A stretch of DNA of 64,000 bases from the NCBI GenBank assembly GCA_963832725.1, contig CAWHVG010000001.1:186001-250000 (forward strand), read 5' to 3'. The position numbers and the translations under genes were made by a program. Source of the DNA: JAEZBP01 sp963832725 (GTDB lineage: Bacteria > Myxococcota_A > Polyangia > Polyangiales > Sandaracinaceae). Each line of letters starts with the position of its first letter. Within the stretch, counting starts at the first letter, position 1. This document shows, piece after piece, positions 30,353-40,476 of the stretch. Under the pieces are notes generated by a model. The model was given only the letters and a program-made list of their open reading frames with translations. It was not told the origin of the DNA and ran no database searches.

Positions 30353-31192
30353 GCAATCGCGGACCCGCGCCACCTCCTCCGGCGCCAGGGCGAAGGGCCA
30401 GGCGTCCTCACGCACCACGAGGATCTCGCCGCGCGGCCCGCGGAGCCCCAGCGCGTGCGCTCGTTCGGGCTCGAGGAAGAGCGGACCGGGCTCGTCGGTC
30501 TGGAGCCGCACAAGGACCGTGACGCGCCCCTTGCGGGCCGACTCCCGATAGCCTCCGAGCTCGGGATCGGGCGCCGGTGCGGCGAACAGGTAGTGGCCCG
30601 AGTGCGGCGCCTCGAGCAGCGCCAGCACAATCTCCTCGGACTGCCCCGCGACCCGCCGCGCGACGCGGAGCCCGTGCAACCGACGACCAGCACCGAGCAG
30701 GAGCACGAACGCCGAGCAGCCGACGACCAGCGCCGCGGCCCCCGTCATCGCCATCCGCTCCCAGCGCGCCGCCACGCCAATCGGCGTCAGCACCCGGCCC
30801 GTCACCGGATCGCGCCGGGCCAGGTTCGTCCGCCGCAGCGGCGGACCCTTCAGGATGCGAAAGTCGTCGGCCGGGACGACCCGCTCGGTGCCGTGATCCA
30901 CGACCACGACCGTCGTGTGAACCGCGTGCAGGACGCCCAACAGAGGCCAGTCGTCCACGTCGACGCGCACCACCCGGAGCGACGCCGCGCGCTCCCAGGT
31001 CTCCTCCGCGGACCACGCGTCCTGGAACCCCGCCAGCGGCCAGGCCATCCCCGAGAGGGCGGCGATCCCGATGAGCCCGAGGGTCAGCGCACGCCGCCAC
31101 ATCGCCACCACGAAGCGCCCCTGCAATCGGAGCGGCCGTCGCGGCAGCGCCGAGGGCGGATCGACCGCGGGGTCCGGGCCGGCGAGGCTCAT
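30323..31192 (-). CDS. membrane protein of unknown function
   Basis: A 289-residue protein starting MSLAGPDPAVDPPS. Two clear membrane segments are seen: LTLGLIGIAALSGMAWPL near residue 40 and MTGAAALVVGCSAFVLLLGA near residue 150. The loop between them (VRVDVDDWPLLGVLHAVHTT) is likely periplasmic, and the C-terminal 100 residues a soluble cytoplasmic domain ending VARVRDCIAAWAQGRG. No family recognised. It converges on the ankyrin gene, with tandem repeats between the two. Confidence 0.65.
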   Translation of the reverse strand: MSLAGPDPAVDPPSALPRRPLRLQGRFVVAMWRRALTLGLIGIAALSGMAWPLAGFQDAWSAEETWERAASLRVVRVDVDDWPLLGVLHAVHTTVVVVDHGTERVVPADDFRILKGPPLRRTNLARRDPVTGRVLTPIGVAARWERMAMTGAAALVVGCSAFVLLLGAGRRLHGLRVARRVAGQSEEIVLALLEAPHSGHYLFAAPAPDPELGGYRESARKGRVTVLVRLQTDEPGPLFLEPERAHALGLRGPRGEILVVREDAWPFALAPEEVARVRDCIAAWAQGRG

Positions 31193-31334
31193 GACACCGC
31201 GCATTGTGCAGCATCGAGCGCCTCGATCGCACGCTTCGGGTGGCGGCGCGTGAGCCGCGAAGACCCGATTTGTTCCCTGCGTAGGGGGGCATCGACGCCG
31301 CTCTCGCCGTAGTCGGTGCGAAGGGAGAGCGGAG

Positions 31335-33399
<2,065 letters not shown>

Positions 33400-33409
33400 G
33401 CGACACCCC

Positions 33410-33462
33410 AACGTGAAGAACGCGGCGCTCGCGGGTCTGTCCCGCGGGCGCCGCGTCACGTT
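33410..33462. terminator. long hairpin between convergent genes
   Basis: Outer arms AACGTGA / TCACGTT and an inner 15-bp GC stem (CGCGGCGCTCGCGGG / CCCGCGGGCGCCGCG, one mismatch) with a short loop TCTGT. It lies 10 bases after the MYXO-CTERM gene and 6 bases beyond the stop of the convergent gene at 33469. It should terminate both. Confidence 0.8.
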
Positions 33463-33468
33463 TGGAGC

Positions 33469-33840
33469 TCAGGCCGAGAGCGAGGCGAGGAACTTCCGCA
33501 CCTCGTCCTCGTCGAGCTCGGTGCGCGCCACCAAGACCTCCACCACCGTCTCCAAATCCTTCGTGGCCAGCAGCCGCCGCGCGTGCTCCCGCTCCTCTTC
33601 GAGCACCTCGCGGGCGTAGCTTCCCGCCAGCCTCGTGAGCAAGACCCGGAGGATCATCACCAGATCGTGGAGCACGAACCCCGGCGTGACGAAGAAGCGG
33701 AAGAGCCCCCACCAGCCGAGCGCCAAGGAGAGCACGGCACCGTGGAGGCAAGCTCGCACGCCGCAGTCCCGACAGACGCGCGCGCCGACCTGGGTCATGA
33801 CCATCACGATCACCAACCCGGTCACCCTCAGCGCCCGCAC
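33469..33840 (-). CDS. small membrane protein
   Basis: Protein of about 123 residues from GTG 33840. A hydrophobic first segment (VTGLVIVMVMTQVGARV) is followed by CRDCGVRACLH, a cysteine pair pattern that suggests a metal knuckle, a second membrane region (LSLALGWWGLFRFFVTPGFV), a third hydrophobic stretch, and an acidic helical tail. No named family. Upstream sequence does not extend the frame with a signal or ribosome site, so the start is only probable. Confidence 0.55.
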   Translation of the reverse strand: MRALRVTGLVIVMVMTQVGARVCRDCGVRACLHGAVLSLALGWWGLFRFFVTPGFVLHDLVMILRVLLTRLAGSYAREVLEEEREHARRLLATKDLETVVEVLVARTELDEDEVRKFLASLSA

Positions 33841-33922
33841 CTCGGTGGTGGGCGCCGAGCGACCCCAGAGCTCGCACTCGGATCCCGGACGGGGTCGGTT
33901 CTTCCCTCAGAACGGCCGGAGC

Positions 33923-34399
33923 TCAGAGTCGCCGCATGTCGAGGAGCGTGACGACGTCGCCCGCGACTTGGAAGCTCAGCGCGAGCCTCAGGCCGGCGTC
34001 GTCCCGGTTGCGGAGCATCACGTCGACCGTGACGTCGCGCGGCAGCGGAGCGATGTAGGTCGTGGGCGCGCTGCCAACGCTGGACGACTCGATGACCCAC
34101 CGGTTGTCGGCGGCCGCGGAGAGGGAGCCGCTCAAGAAGCCGGTGAGGTCCGCCACCACGAGCACGACCTCGGGCCGCGTCTCGTCGTCGAAGACCTGGC
34201 AGCTCCCGGCAGCCCAGCCGATCCCGGCCGTGGGCACGCCCGCGTTCGGTGGGTCGGTCGAGGGGCTGAGCGTGATCGACAGAGGCGGCGTGCACTCGAG
34301 CACGCCGCCGTCGGGCCCCAGCCCCGGCGGACCTCCCCCGCAGGCGGTCGCCGCGAGCGTCGCGAAGAGGAGCGTCACGGGAGCGATGGTGCGCACCAC
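33923..34399 (-). CDS. lipoprotein of unknown function
   Basis: A 158-residue lipoprotein with signal peptide MVRTIAPVTLLFATLAATAC (lipobox ATAC). The mature part looks beta-rich (SITLSPSTDPPNAGVPTAGI and VVLVVADLTGFLSGSLSAAA) with two later Cys that may pair. No domain is recognised. It is 37 bases downstream of the TerB-like gene on the same strand, so probably in one unit. Confidence 0.65.
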   Translation of the reverse strand: MVRTIAPVTLLFATLAATACGGGPPGLGPDGGVLECTPPLSITLSPSTDPPNAGVPTAGIGWAAGSCQVFDDETRPEVVLVVADLTGFLSGSLSAAADNRWVIESSSVGSAPTTYIAPLPRDVTVDVMLRNRDDAGLRLALSFQVAGDVVTLLDMRRL

Positions 34400-34436
34400 G
34401 GGCAGGATACGCCGAGTCGGGCGTCGAGCGAGGCGC

Positions 34437-34967
34437 TCACTGGCCGCCGAGGGCCGCGCTCCGAATCGCCTGCGAGCGGTCGCCGGAGATGCCGAACGCC
34501 GCGCACAGCTCGTCGAGGGCCTGCCGTTCTTCTTCGTCCACGCGCCCGTCGGCCTGCGCGAGCTGCCACGCGAGCGCGACGATCAGCTCCCGCAGCTCGG
34601 GCTGGGTGAGCTCCTCGGCGAAGCGATCCGGGTACTGCGGCTCGACGATGGCGGCCTCGAGCTCGTCCGCGTCGTCCCGGGACAGGTCGGCGTGAACGAT
34701 GATGCGCCGCAGGAGCTCGACCTCGGAGTCCACGATCTCGCGGTCGGCCTGCGCCATCCAAATGCACGCGTGGATGGCGCCGCGCCGCTCGCGCGCGACC
34801 ACCTCCGCGGGCTGCGACACGAACGCCTCGCGCAAGCGCGACAGGCTCTCCTCGCCCAGCACCCGCAGCGCGAGCGCCGCGCCCTCTTCCTCCTCGCGCC
34901 CCATCAGGAGGCCGCCGCGCGCCAGCGCTCCGATCCACGTCACCATCGCACTCGTCGCGTCGCTCAT
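34437..34967 (-). CDS. TerB-like helical protein
   Basis: A 176-residue cytoplasmic protein with GGAGGG before ATG 34967. It contains two related helical modules with the TerB/DUF533-type pattern: IHACIWMAQADREIVDSEVE and LIVALAWQLAQADGRVDEEE, each with a buried Asp followed by an acidic helix. TerB-like domains are found in tellurite-resistance proteins and many stress-related membrane-associated complexes. No other ter genes are here, so tellurite resistance is not claimed. It is first in a possible unit with the lipoprotein at 33923. Confidence 0.7.
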   Translation of the reverse strand: MSDATSAMVTWIGALARGGLLMGREEEEGAALALRVLGEESLSRLREAFVSQPAEVVARERRGAIHACIWMAQADREIVDSEVELLRRIIVHADLSRDDADELEAAIVEPQYPDRFAEELTQPELRELIVALAWQLAQADGRVDEEERQALDELCAAFGISGDRSQAIRSAALGGQ

Positions 34968-35032
34968 GGTCCCTCCGAGGACGCTGAGCCTACGTCATCG
35001 GCCGCGTCGAGCCGAGCCTCCGCGTGACCCGA

Positions 35033-35601
35033 TCAGATCGGCACGTAGAGCGTGACCCCGCGATGCACCGCGCCGTTGTTGAAGTCGGGCGGATGCCACT
35101 CGACGCGGGCGAGCACCGGCTGCGTGCCGAAGGTCATCATCGCCGTCGAGAACATCGGATAGTCGACCGCGTCGTGCAGGATCGCGACCGCCCAATCCGT
35201 CATGGCCGGCGTCACCTCGGACTGGGGCATCAGTCGGTAGCCGTCGGGGACGGGCGGGTTGGAAGACACGTCCGGCACGCGCGTGCAGCACTGGATTTCC
35301 GTCGGCCCGGGACAGTAGCCGGGGGTGGATTGGTAGCCCGCGCGCGCCGCGCACTCGGTCACGTCGATGCATGTGCCGGTGACGCCCGCGACGACGCAGG
35401 TGGCGGGCGTGCCCGCATCGACCGGCGCGCCGGCGTCCCCCATGCTCGCGGGAGCTCCCGTCGCCCTCCGTCGGCTGCTCCGCCGTCCCCGGCGTCGACG
35501 GCGGCGTCCGCCATCGGCGCGCCGGCGTCATCGTCCGCCGCCAGCGGCGCGCAGCCGACGAGGAGCGCGATGGCGAGGATGGCTGCGAGGGAGCGACGCA
35601 T
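35033..35601 (-). CDS. lipoprotein (one frameshift)
   Basis: Lipoprotein of about 189 residues. ATG 35601 gives MRRSLAAILAIALLVGC with lipobox LVGC and an Asp/Ala/Gly linker. The phase changes near 35455, after DGGAADGGR; the second piece reads MGDAGAPVDAGTPATCVVAG, then a Cys-containing domain (CIDVTECAARAGYQSTPGYC and IQCCTRVP) with six Cys. That part resembles a small disulfide-rich cap; the C-terminal half (VPDGYRLMPQSEVTPAMTDW) has no recognised family. A single-base error is the likeliest cause of the break. Confidence 0.6.
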
Positions 35602-36152
35602 CGTACGCAATGGTAGCGCGGCATCGCCGCCGGGCGGAGGCGGCCCAGACCTCGCGACAGGCAGCGCCGCCCCTTCGGGCGCTCGCTGCGAAGTGTAGGC
35701 AAGGTCGCCGGGCCATCCCGTCGGCGCCGTCGATGACGCCCACGCCCGGCGCCGCATCGCATCGCAGAGCGTGCCGCGCGCTCGATTCGAGGGCTCGACC
35801 GATCGACGAGCACCCCGGGTCAGAGGGCTCGACCGATCGACGAGAGAGCCGATCGACGAGCACCCCGGGTCAGAGGGCTCGGCTCGACCGATTGACGAGC
35901 ACCCCGGGTCAGAGGGCTCGACCGATCGACGAGGACCGATCGACGAGCACCCCGGGTCAGCTCGTCTCGTCCCGTCTCGTCCGGCCGCCTCGTCTCGTCG
36001 GTCTCGTCAGCTCGTCGGTCTCGTCAGCTCGTCTCGTTTCGCCGATCGGCGGTGGGAGCGATCGGCGGCCGCCGCCCTGGTCGCCGCCACCTCCGCCGAT
36101 CTTGGCTGGTAACTACCCGAGATCACGTGAGCGACTCCCGGACCGGATCGTG
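35602..36152. other. gap with repeats, left of the transposase
   Basis: No gene is supported. The right part carries the short repeats listed at 35797-35960 and, from about 35961 to 36060, CTCGT-type low-complexity sequence with the palindrome GCCGATCGGC (36043-36052) and a related GATCGGCGG at 36060. Confidence 0.5.
35797..35960. repeat. REP-like repeat cluster, left of transposase (four copies)
   Basis: Four copies of CGATCGACGAG followed by CACCCCGGGTCAG, ending at 35823, 35873, 35911 (first part CGATTGACGAG) and 35960. They are separated by AGGGCTCG(ACC) spacers. The core AGCACCCCGGGTCAG is identical to the core of the repeats on the other side of the transposase (37297-37311, 37364-37378 and 37632-37646), although the outer sequence differs. 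Confidence 0.85.
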
Positions 36153-37080
36153 ATGAGCGCGCCGGGCATGACCGCGTCACGCTGCCGCCTGCCCGGAATG
36201 GCCTACATGATCACGCGCCGCACCGAGCGCCGCGTCCATCTCTTTCGACCCGACCGACTGATGAATCAGGTCTTCCTCTACTGCCTCGGATGCGCGGCTC
36301 AGGAGACCGACGTCCAGGTCGTCGCCGCGACCCTGATGAGCAACCACTACCACGTCGTGGTCGTCGATCGTCGTGGGCAGATCACGAAGCTCACCGAGCG
36401 ACTCAACGGACTGCTGACCAAGGCGACGCAGGCCATGCGTGGCTGGCAGGGCAGCGTCTTCGACGGGCAGAAGCCGAGCTACACCGAGTTGCTCACGCCT
36501 CGAGGCGCTGGTCGACAAGGTGGCCTACACCATCGCGAATCCAACCACGGCCGGTTTGGTTCGGTTCGCGAAAGACTGGCCCGGAGCACGCACGCGCGTG
36601 TCCGACATCGGCCGCCGGGTCGTGACCGTGGAACGCCCGCCGGCGTTTTTCGCGGAGGACGGCACGATGCCCGAGAGCGTCGAGCTTCGCTTCGAGATGC
36701 CGGAGATGCTGCTCGAGGCGCATGGGCTCGAGGGAGCGCGCGTGCGCATCGCCGAGGCGGTCGAGAAGAAGGAGAACGACGCGCGGGCCGAGGTCCAGGC
36801 CGCGGGCTGGTCGTTCAAGGGCGCGGACCGCGTGCGCAAATCGTCTCCATACGCGCGGGCCGAGACCTTCGAGGCGCGCGGCCGGCTCAGTCCCCGCTAC
36901 GCGAGCGGCGGCGACGCTGACGCGTTGGACGCCGCCATCGCGCGCGACGCCGAGTTCCTCCTGAGGTACGCCGAGACCCGGGACCGCTGGCTCGCCGGGG
37001 AGCGACACGTGGTCTGGCCGCCAGGCACGGACGCCATGCGCCGCTGGCACGGCGTGACCTGCGCCGACCCTCCCTGCTGA
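36153..37080 (+). CDS. IS200-like / RAYT-type transposase (one frameshift)
   Basis: Y1-family HUH transposase of about 309 residues, the class that moves single-stranded DNA and, in the RAYT branch, is linked to REP repeats. It starts MSAPGMTASRCRLPGMAYMI; the metal-binding HUH motif is MSNHYHVVV, and the expected helix follows (LTERLNGLLTKATQAM). The phase changes near 36500 between TELLTP and LEALVDKVAYTIANPTTAGL; the second part carries the family's C-terminal region. The catalytic Tyr cannot be placed with certainty. A single-copy transposase flanked by non-autonomous short repeats fits a RAYT better than a full insertion sequence: no terminal inverted repeats are seen. The break is either an indel error or real decay. 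Confidence 0.75.
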
Positions 37081-37235
37081 TCGGAACGACGACGTGGACT
37101 GCGAGCCTGTGCGACCCGCGGGCTCGCATCGGTGCGTCCGTCTCACGCCGGGCGAGGCCCCGGGAGCGGGTACGCCGCCAGCGGGCGGGCGGAAATGGCC
37201 GAGCTCCGCCGAGCATCGGCTCGCGGCGACCGGCA

Positions 37236-37646
37236 AGCACTGCCGCTGGCCGGGCCGACACCCGGATCCGCGGTCGCGTCTCTCACGCAACCGGCAAGCA
37301 CCCCGGGTCAGACCGCGCGCGCGCGCGCGACGCGGGTCGCGCGCGTCTCTCACGCAACCGGCAAGCACCCCGGGTCAGATTGCGCGCGCGACGCAGGTCC
37401 GCGAGCGAGCCGGGCGACACGGTCGCGCAGTTGCCACCCGGATTGGGATCGCGCCTGTAGAGCACGTCCGGGCGCAGCGGCGTCGTGCCGGTGGCGAGGA
37501 CCTGCACGCCATCGCGACTCGGCGACGCGTGCCGCGCGAACCCCGGGGGTGACCGATGGCCTTCTCCGTCAGCACTGCCGCTGGCCGGGCCGACACCCGG
37601 ATCCGCGGTCGCGTCTCTCACGCAACCGGCAAGCACCCCGGGTCAG
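37236..37646. repeat. REP-like repeat cluster, right of transposase
   Basis: A 76-bp direct repeat occurs twice without any difference (37236-37311 and 37571-37646). Its last 36 bases occur a third time at 37343-37378. All three end with CACGCAACCGGCAAGCACCC and CGGGTCAG. The shared core AGCACCCCGGGTCAG is the one found in the left cluster. Confidence 0.9.
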
Positions 37647-37875
37647 GTCGCGAACGTACGGGCTCAGGTCGCGAACGTACGGGCTAGACTGCGGAACGAG
37701 AACGGCAGGCTTGCCCCCACTATCTCGGCGACGTGGCCGATGGCATGGACGCTACCGCACGGCTGAGGGGGTGTCATCCGCCCGTTCCGGATGGCGTCCG
37801 TCGCGACGCCGACGAGCAGAACGTAGACGTCGGTCGCTGAGCCACGGCCCGGCGAGCCACTCCTCGTTCCCGCGC

Positions 37876-38020
37876 GAGGTGGCGGACGGGGAGGTGGCGG
37901 ACGGGGAGGGGGGAGGGGAGGTGGCGGACGGGGAGGTGGCGGACGGGGAGGTGGCGGACGGGGAGGTGGCGGACGGGGAGGTGGCGGACGGGGAGGTGGC
38001 GGACGGGGAGGTGGGGACGG
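37876..38020. repeat. 15-bp minisatellite
   Basis: Unit GAGGTGGCGGACGGG: two copies, a short G/A-rich interruption, then six more full copies and a partial one. It ends about 25 bases before the carbonic-anhydrase stop. Confidence 0.93.
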
Positions 38021-38046
38021 AGGTTCGGCCGCCAGCCGCCCGCGGC

Positions 38047-38562
38047 TCAGCCCGCGGTGTAGTCGCGGACGAGGCCGACGTAGACCTTGGCGGCCTCGCG
38101 GATGCTCGCGCGCTCTTCGTCGGTCAGCTCGCGGATGACTTTGGCGGGGCGGCCGAGCGCGAGGACGCCAGCGGGGATCTTGGTGCGGGCGGTCACCAGG
38201 CTGCCGGCGCCGAGGATGGTGTCCGAGCCGATCTCGGCTTGGTCGAGGATGATGGAGCCCATGCCGACCAGGACGCGGTCCGCCACGGTGCAGCCGTGGA
38301 GGATGGCGCCGTGGCCGACGGTGCAGTTCTCACCGACGATGGTCGAGGTCCAGCCCCCCGTGGCGTGGATGACGCTGTTGTCCTGGATGGAGGTGCGCGC
38401 GCCCACCCGGATGGACATGACGTCGCCGCGCAACACCACGCCGAACCAGATGCTGGCCTTGGCGCCCACGACGACGTCGCCGATCAACGCCGCGGTCGGC
38501 GCGATGAAGCTGGAGGGATCGACGCTCGGGCGCATGCCCCGGTAGGTGTGCTCGCTCATCAT
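38047..38562 (-). CDS. gamma-class carbonic anhydrase / acyltransferase-like hexapeptide protein
   Basis: A 171-residue left-handed beta-helix protein of the gamma carbonic anhydrase family (YrdA/PaaY-like). It has hexapeptide repeats throughout (AALIGDVVVGAKASIWFGVV and ENCTVGHGAILHGCTVADRV). The family's metal-binding His are placed at NSVIHATGG, VGHGAILHGC, and the Arg-Asp pair at LRGDVMSIRVG. ATG 38562 overlaps the vanZ stop by four bases, so it is translationally coupled. It catalyses CO2 hydration in some members; many homologues have no measured activity. Confidence 0.88.
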   Translation of the reverse strand: MMSEHTYRGMRPSVDPSSFIAPTAALIGDVVVGAKASIWFGVVLRGDVMSIRVGARTSIQDNSVIHATGGWTSTIVGENCTVGHGAILHGCTVADRVLVGMGSIILDQAEIGSDTILGAGSLVTARTKIPAGVLALGRPAKVIRELTDEERASIREAAKVYVGLVRDYTAG

Positions 38563-39050
38563 CCCTCTGCTTGTTCGCGCGATCCGAGAAAGGACGCGGC
38601 AAAACGCGCGCCGGCGCCGACGCTCGCGCCGAGCGCGTCGGCCACCAAATCCAAGACGTCCGACGAGCGACCCGGCACGAAGGCCTGGTGGATCTCGTCG
38701 ACGAAGCCCCATAGCACGGTCACGAAGACGGCCAACGTCGCCGTGCGCAGGACGTGGTGGCGCGGCCAGGTGCGGAAGCACGCGTGCGCCAAGAGGCCGC
38801 CGAGCAGGCCGTACTCGATGAAGTGGACGCCCTTGTCGCCGAGCGGGAAGCGCTCGATGGGAAGGCCGGCCAAGGCGAAGGAGCTGAGGCCCCAGATCAA
38901 CGCCATGTAGAGGGCGGCCGGCGCCCAGGCCAACGCCAGCGCGTGGGCACGGCGCGAGTGGGCACGGCGCGAGTGGGCGCGGCGCGAGTGGGCACGGCGC
39001 GAGTGGGCGCGGCGCGAGTGGGCACGGCGCGCCTCGGCCGGGGCGCTCAA
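38559..39050 (-). CDS. VanZ-like membrane protein
   Basis: Protein of about 163 residues with the VanZ-type pattern: four hydrophobic segments (ALYMALIWGLSSFALAGLPI, FIEYGLLGGLLAHACF, LAVFVTVLWGFVDEIHQAFV), with DKGVHFIEYG and DEIHQAFVPGRSSDVLDLVA as signatures. The start is inferred as a TTG at 39050, overlapping the miaB stop; a later start is possible because the first 40 residues are five RAHSR-type repeats encoded by a 15-bp minisatellite. VanZ proteins affect teicoplanin sensitivity in enterococci, but in most bacteria the role is unknown. Confidence 0.75.
   Translation of the reverse strand: MSAPAEARRAHSRRAHSRRAHSRRAHSRRAHSRRAHALALAWAPAALYMALIWGLSSFALAGLPIERFPLGDKGVHFIEYGLLGGLLAHACFRTWPRHHVLRTATLAVFVTVLWGFVDEIHQAFVPGRSSDVLDLVADALGASVGAGARFAASFLGSREQAEG
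38943..39032. repeat. 15-bp in-gene minisatellite in vanZ
   Basis: Six copies of GTGGGCACGGCGCGA (with A/G variation at one position). On the minus strand they encode the RRAHS repeats at the VanZ N-terminus. The count could vary between strains without shifting the frame. Confidence 0.93.
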
Positions 39051-40459
39051 CCCGTGGCTCCCACGACGGGCAGGCGTCGCGAGGCCTTGGCCTCCCGCTG
39101 CGAGCCCGAGAGCGGCGCGCTCATGGTCGCGCCCTCCATCAGGCCGAGCAGCGAGTGCTTGTAGGCCTCTTCGATGCGGACCTCGACCCGCTGGCCGGTC
39201 GGGTCGACGCCCTCGGGCGCGATGACGTGGACGATCTCGTGGCGGCCGGAGCGGCCGCTGAAGCGCCCTTCGGTGCGGCTCGGGCCCTCGACCAGCACCT
39301 CTTGCGTGGTGCCGACCAGCGTCGACAAGTGCGCGCCCTGCTGCTTCTCGACCTGGGCAAAGAGGGCCTGCAGGCGCGCGTCCTTGACCTCGTTCGGCAC
39401 GTCGTCGCCGAGCTTGAGCGCCGGGGTGTACGGCCGCGGCGAGTACTTGAACGCGAACGCCGCCACGAACCCGGCCTCGCGGACCAGGGACAAGGTGTCC
39501 TCGAAGTCCTCGTCGGTCTCGCCGGGGAAGCCGACGATGAGGTCGGTGCTCAGGGTGAGGCCGGGGACGGCCTCTTTCAGCGCCGCGATGCGGGTGAGGT
39601 AGTGCTCGCGGGTGTAGCGGCGGAGCATGCGCCGGAGCATGCGGTCGGAGCCGGATTGCACGGGCAGGTGCACGTGGCGCGGCAGGACCGGAAGCTCTCG
39701 GTGGGCCGCGATCAGCTCGTCGGTCAGGTGCCGCGGGTGCGGCGAGGTGTAGCGGAGACGCAAGAGCTCCGGGACCTCGTCCGCGATGCGGCGCAAGAGC
39801 GAGGCGAACTCGGAGTGGCCGTCCGCGCTCCCCCCGGGCTCGTACCAGGAGTTCACGGTCTGGCCGAGCAGGGTCACCTCGCGCACGCCGCCGGCCACCA
39901 GGCCCGCGATCTCGCTGACGATGGCGTCGGCGCTCCGGTAGCGCTCGGGGCCGCGGGTGTAGGGGACGATGCAGTACGTGCAGCGCTCGTCGCAGCCCTT
40001 CATCACGGTAACGAAGGTGCTGACCTCGGGGCGCTTGGCACGCGGTGTCGCCTTCAAGAACGCCGGCGCGTCGGTGTCGAAGACGGTGCGCGCGATGGGC
40101 GGGCCGCCGTCGAGCGCGCGCTCCACCAGCGCGGGCAGCTCGGGGATGTTGTCCGGGCCGATGACCACGTCGACGAAGGGCGCCTTGGTCAGGAGGCGCT
40201 CGCCCTCTTGCTGGGCGACGCAGCCGGCGACGGCGACCACCACGTGACGGTCGGCCTTGAAGGGGCGGACCGTGCCGAGCGCGCTCATCAGCTTGTGCTC
40301 GGCTTTCTCGCGGACCGAGCAGGTGTTGAAGACGATCAGATCGGCGAGCGCGCCCTCGTCCGTCGGCTCCCAGCCGGCCGACCCCAGGACCTCCTCGATC
40401 CGCCTGGAATCGTGGACGTTCATCTGGCAGCCCATGGTTTGGACGAGGTAGCGCTTCAT
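39047..40459 (-). CDS. miaB: tRNA-2-methylthio-N6-isopentenyladenosine synthase
   Basis: Radical-SAM methylthiotransferase of 470 residues that adds methylthio to i6A37 in tRNAs reading UNN codons. The N-terminal MTTase domain has Cys at MGCQMNVHDS, FNTCSVREKAE and VAGCVAQQEGE, which hold the auxiliary 4Fe-4S cluster. The radical-SAM site is MKGCDERCTYCIVPYTRG (CxxxCxxC). The core continues with HLPVQSGSDRMLRRMLRRYT and STDLIVGFPGETDEDFEDTL, and a TRAM domain closes the protein. It starts a three-gene overlapping unit, miaB-vanZ-carbonic anhydrase. The structured element at 40477-40610 lies 17 bases upstream of its ATG. Confidence 0.96.
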   Translation of the reverse strand: MKRYLVQTMGCQMNVHDSRRIEEVLGSAGWEPTDEGALADLIVFNTCSVREKAEHKLMSALGTVRPFKADRHVVVAVAGCVAQQEGERLLTKAPFVDVVIGPDNIPELPALVERALDGGPPIARTVFDTDAPAFLKATPRAKRPEVSTFVTVMKGCDERCTYCIVPYTRGPERYRSADAIVSEIAGLVAGGVREVTLLGQTVNSWYEPGGSADGHSEFASLLRRIADEVPELLRLRYTSPHPRHLTDELIAAHRELPVLPRHVHLPVQSGSDRMLRRMLRRYTREHYLTRIAALKEAVPGLTLSTDLIVGFPGETDEDFEDTLSLVREAGFVAAFAFKYSPRPYTPALKLGDDVPNEVKDARLQALFAQVEKQQGAHLSTLVGTTQEVLVEGPSRTEGRFSGRSGRHEIVHVIAPEGVDPTGQRVEVRIEEAYKHSLLGLMEGATMSAPLSGSQREAKASRRLPVVGATG

Positions 40460-40476
40460 GGTCGTGCAGCACCCTC

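Larger units (their letters stand above)
37081..38046. other. gap right of the transposase
   Basis: Nearly 1 kb without a supported gene. It holds the REP-like repeats (37236-37646), a 21-bp tandem pair CAGGTCGCGAACGTACGGGC(T) at 37644-37664 and 37665-37685, and the minisatellite at 37876-38020. Open frames across it are Arg/Pro-rich shadows. Confidence 0.6.

Noticed and set aside
34437..34967. Tellurite-resistance gene.
   Set aside because: The TerB-like fold alone does not imply this, and no other ter genes are nearby.
35797..37646. CRISPR-like look of the spaced short repeats.
   Set aside because: Spacers are very short or unequal, the repeats differ between the two sides, and no cas gene is present. 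The transposase in the middle explains them better.
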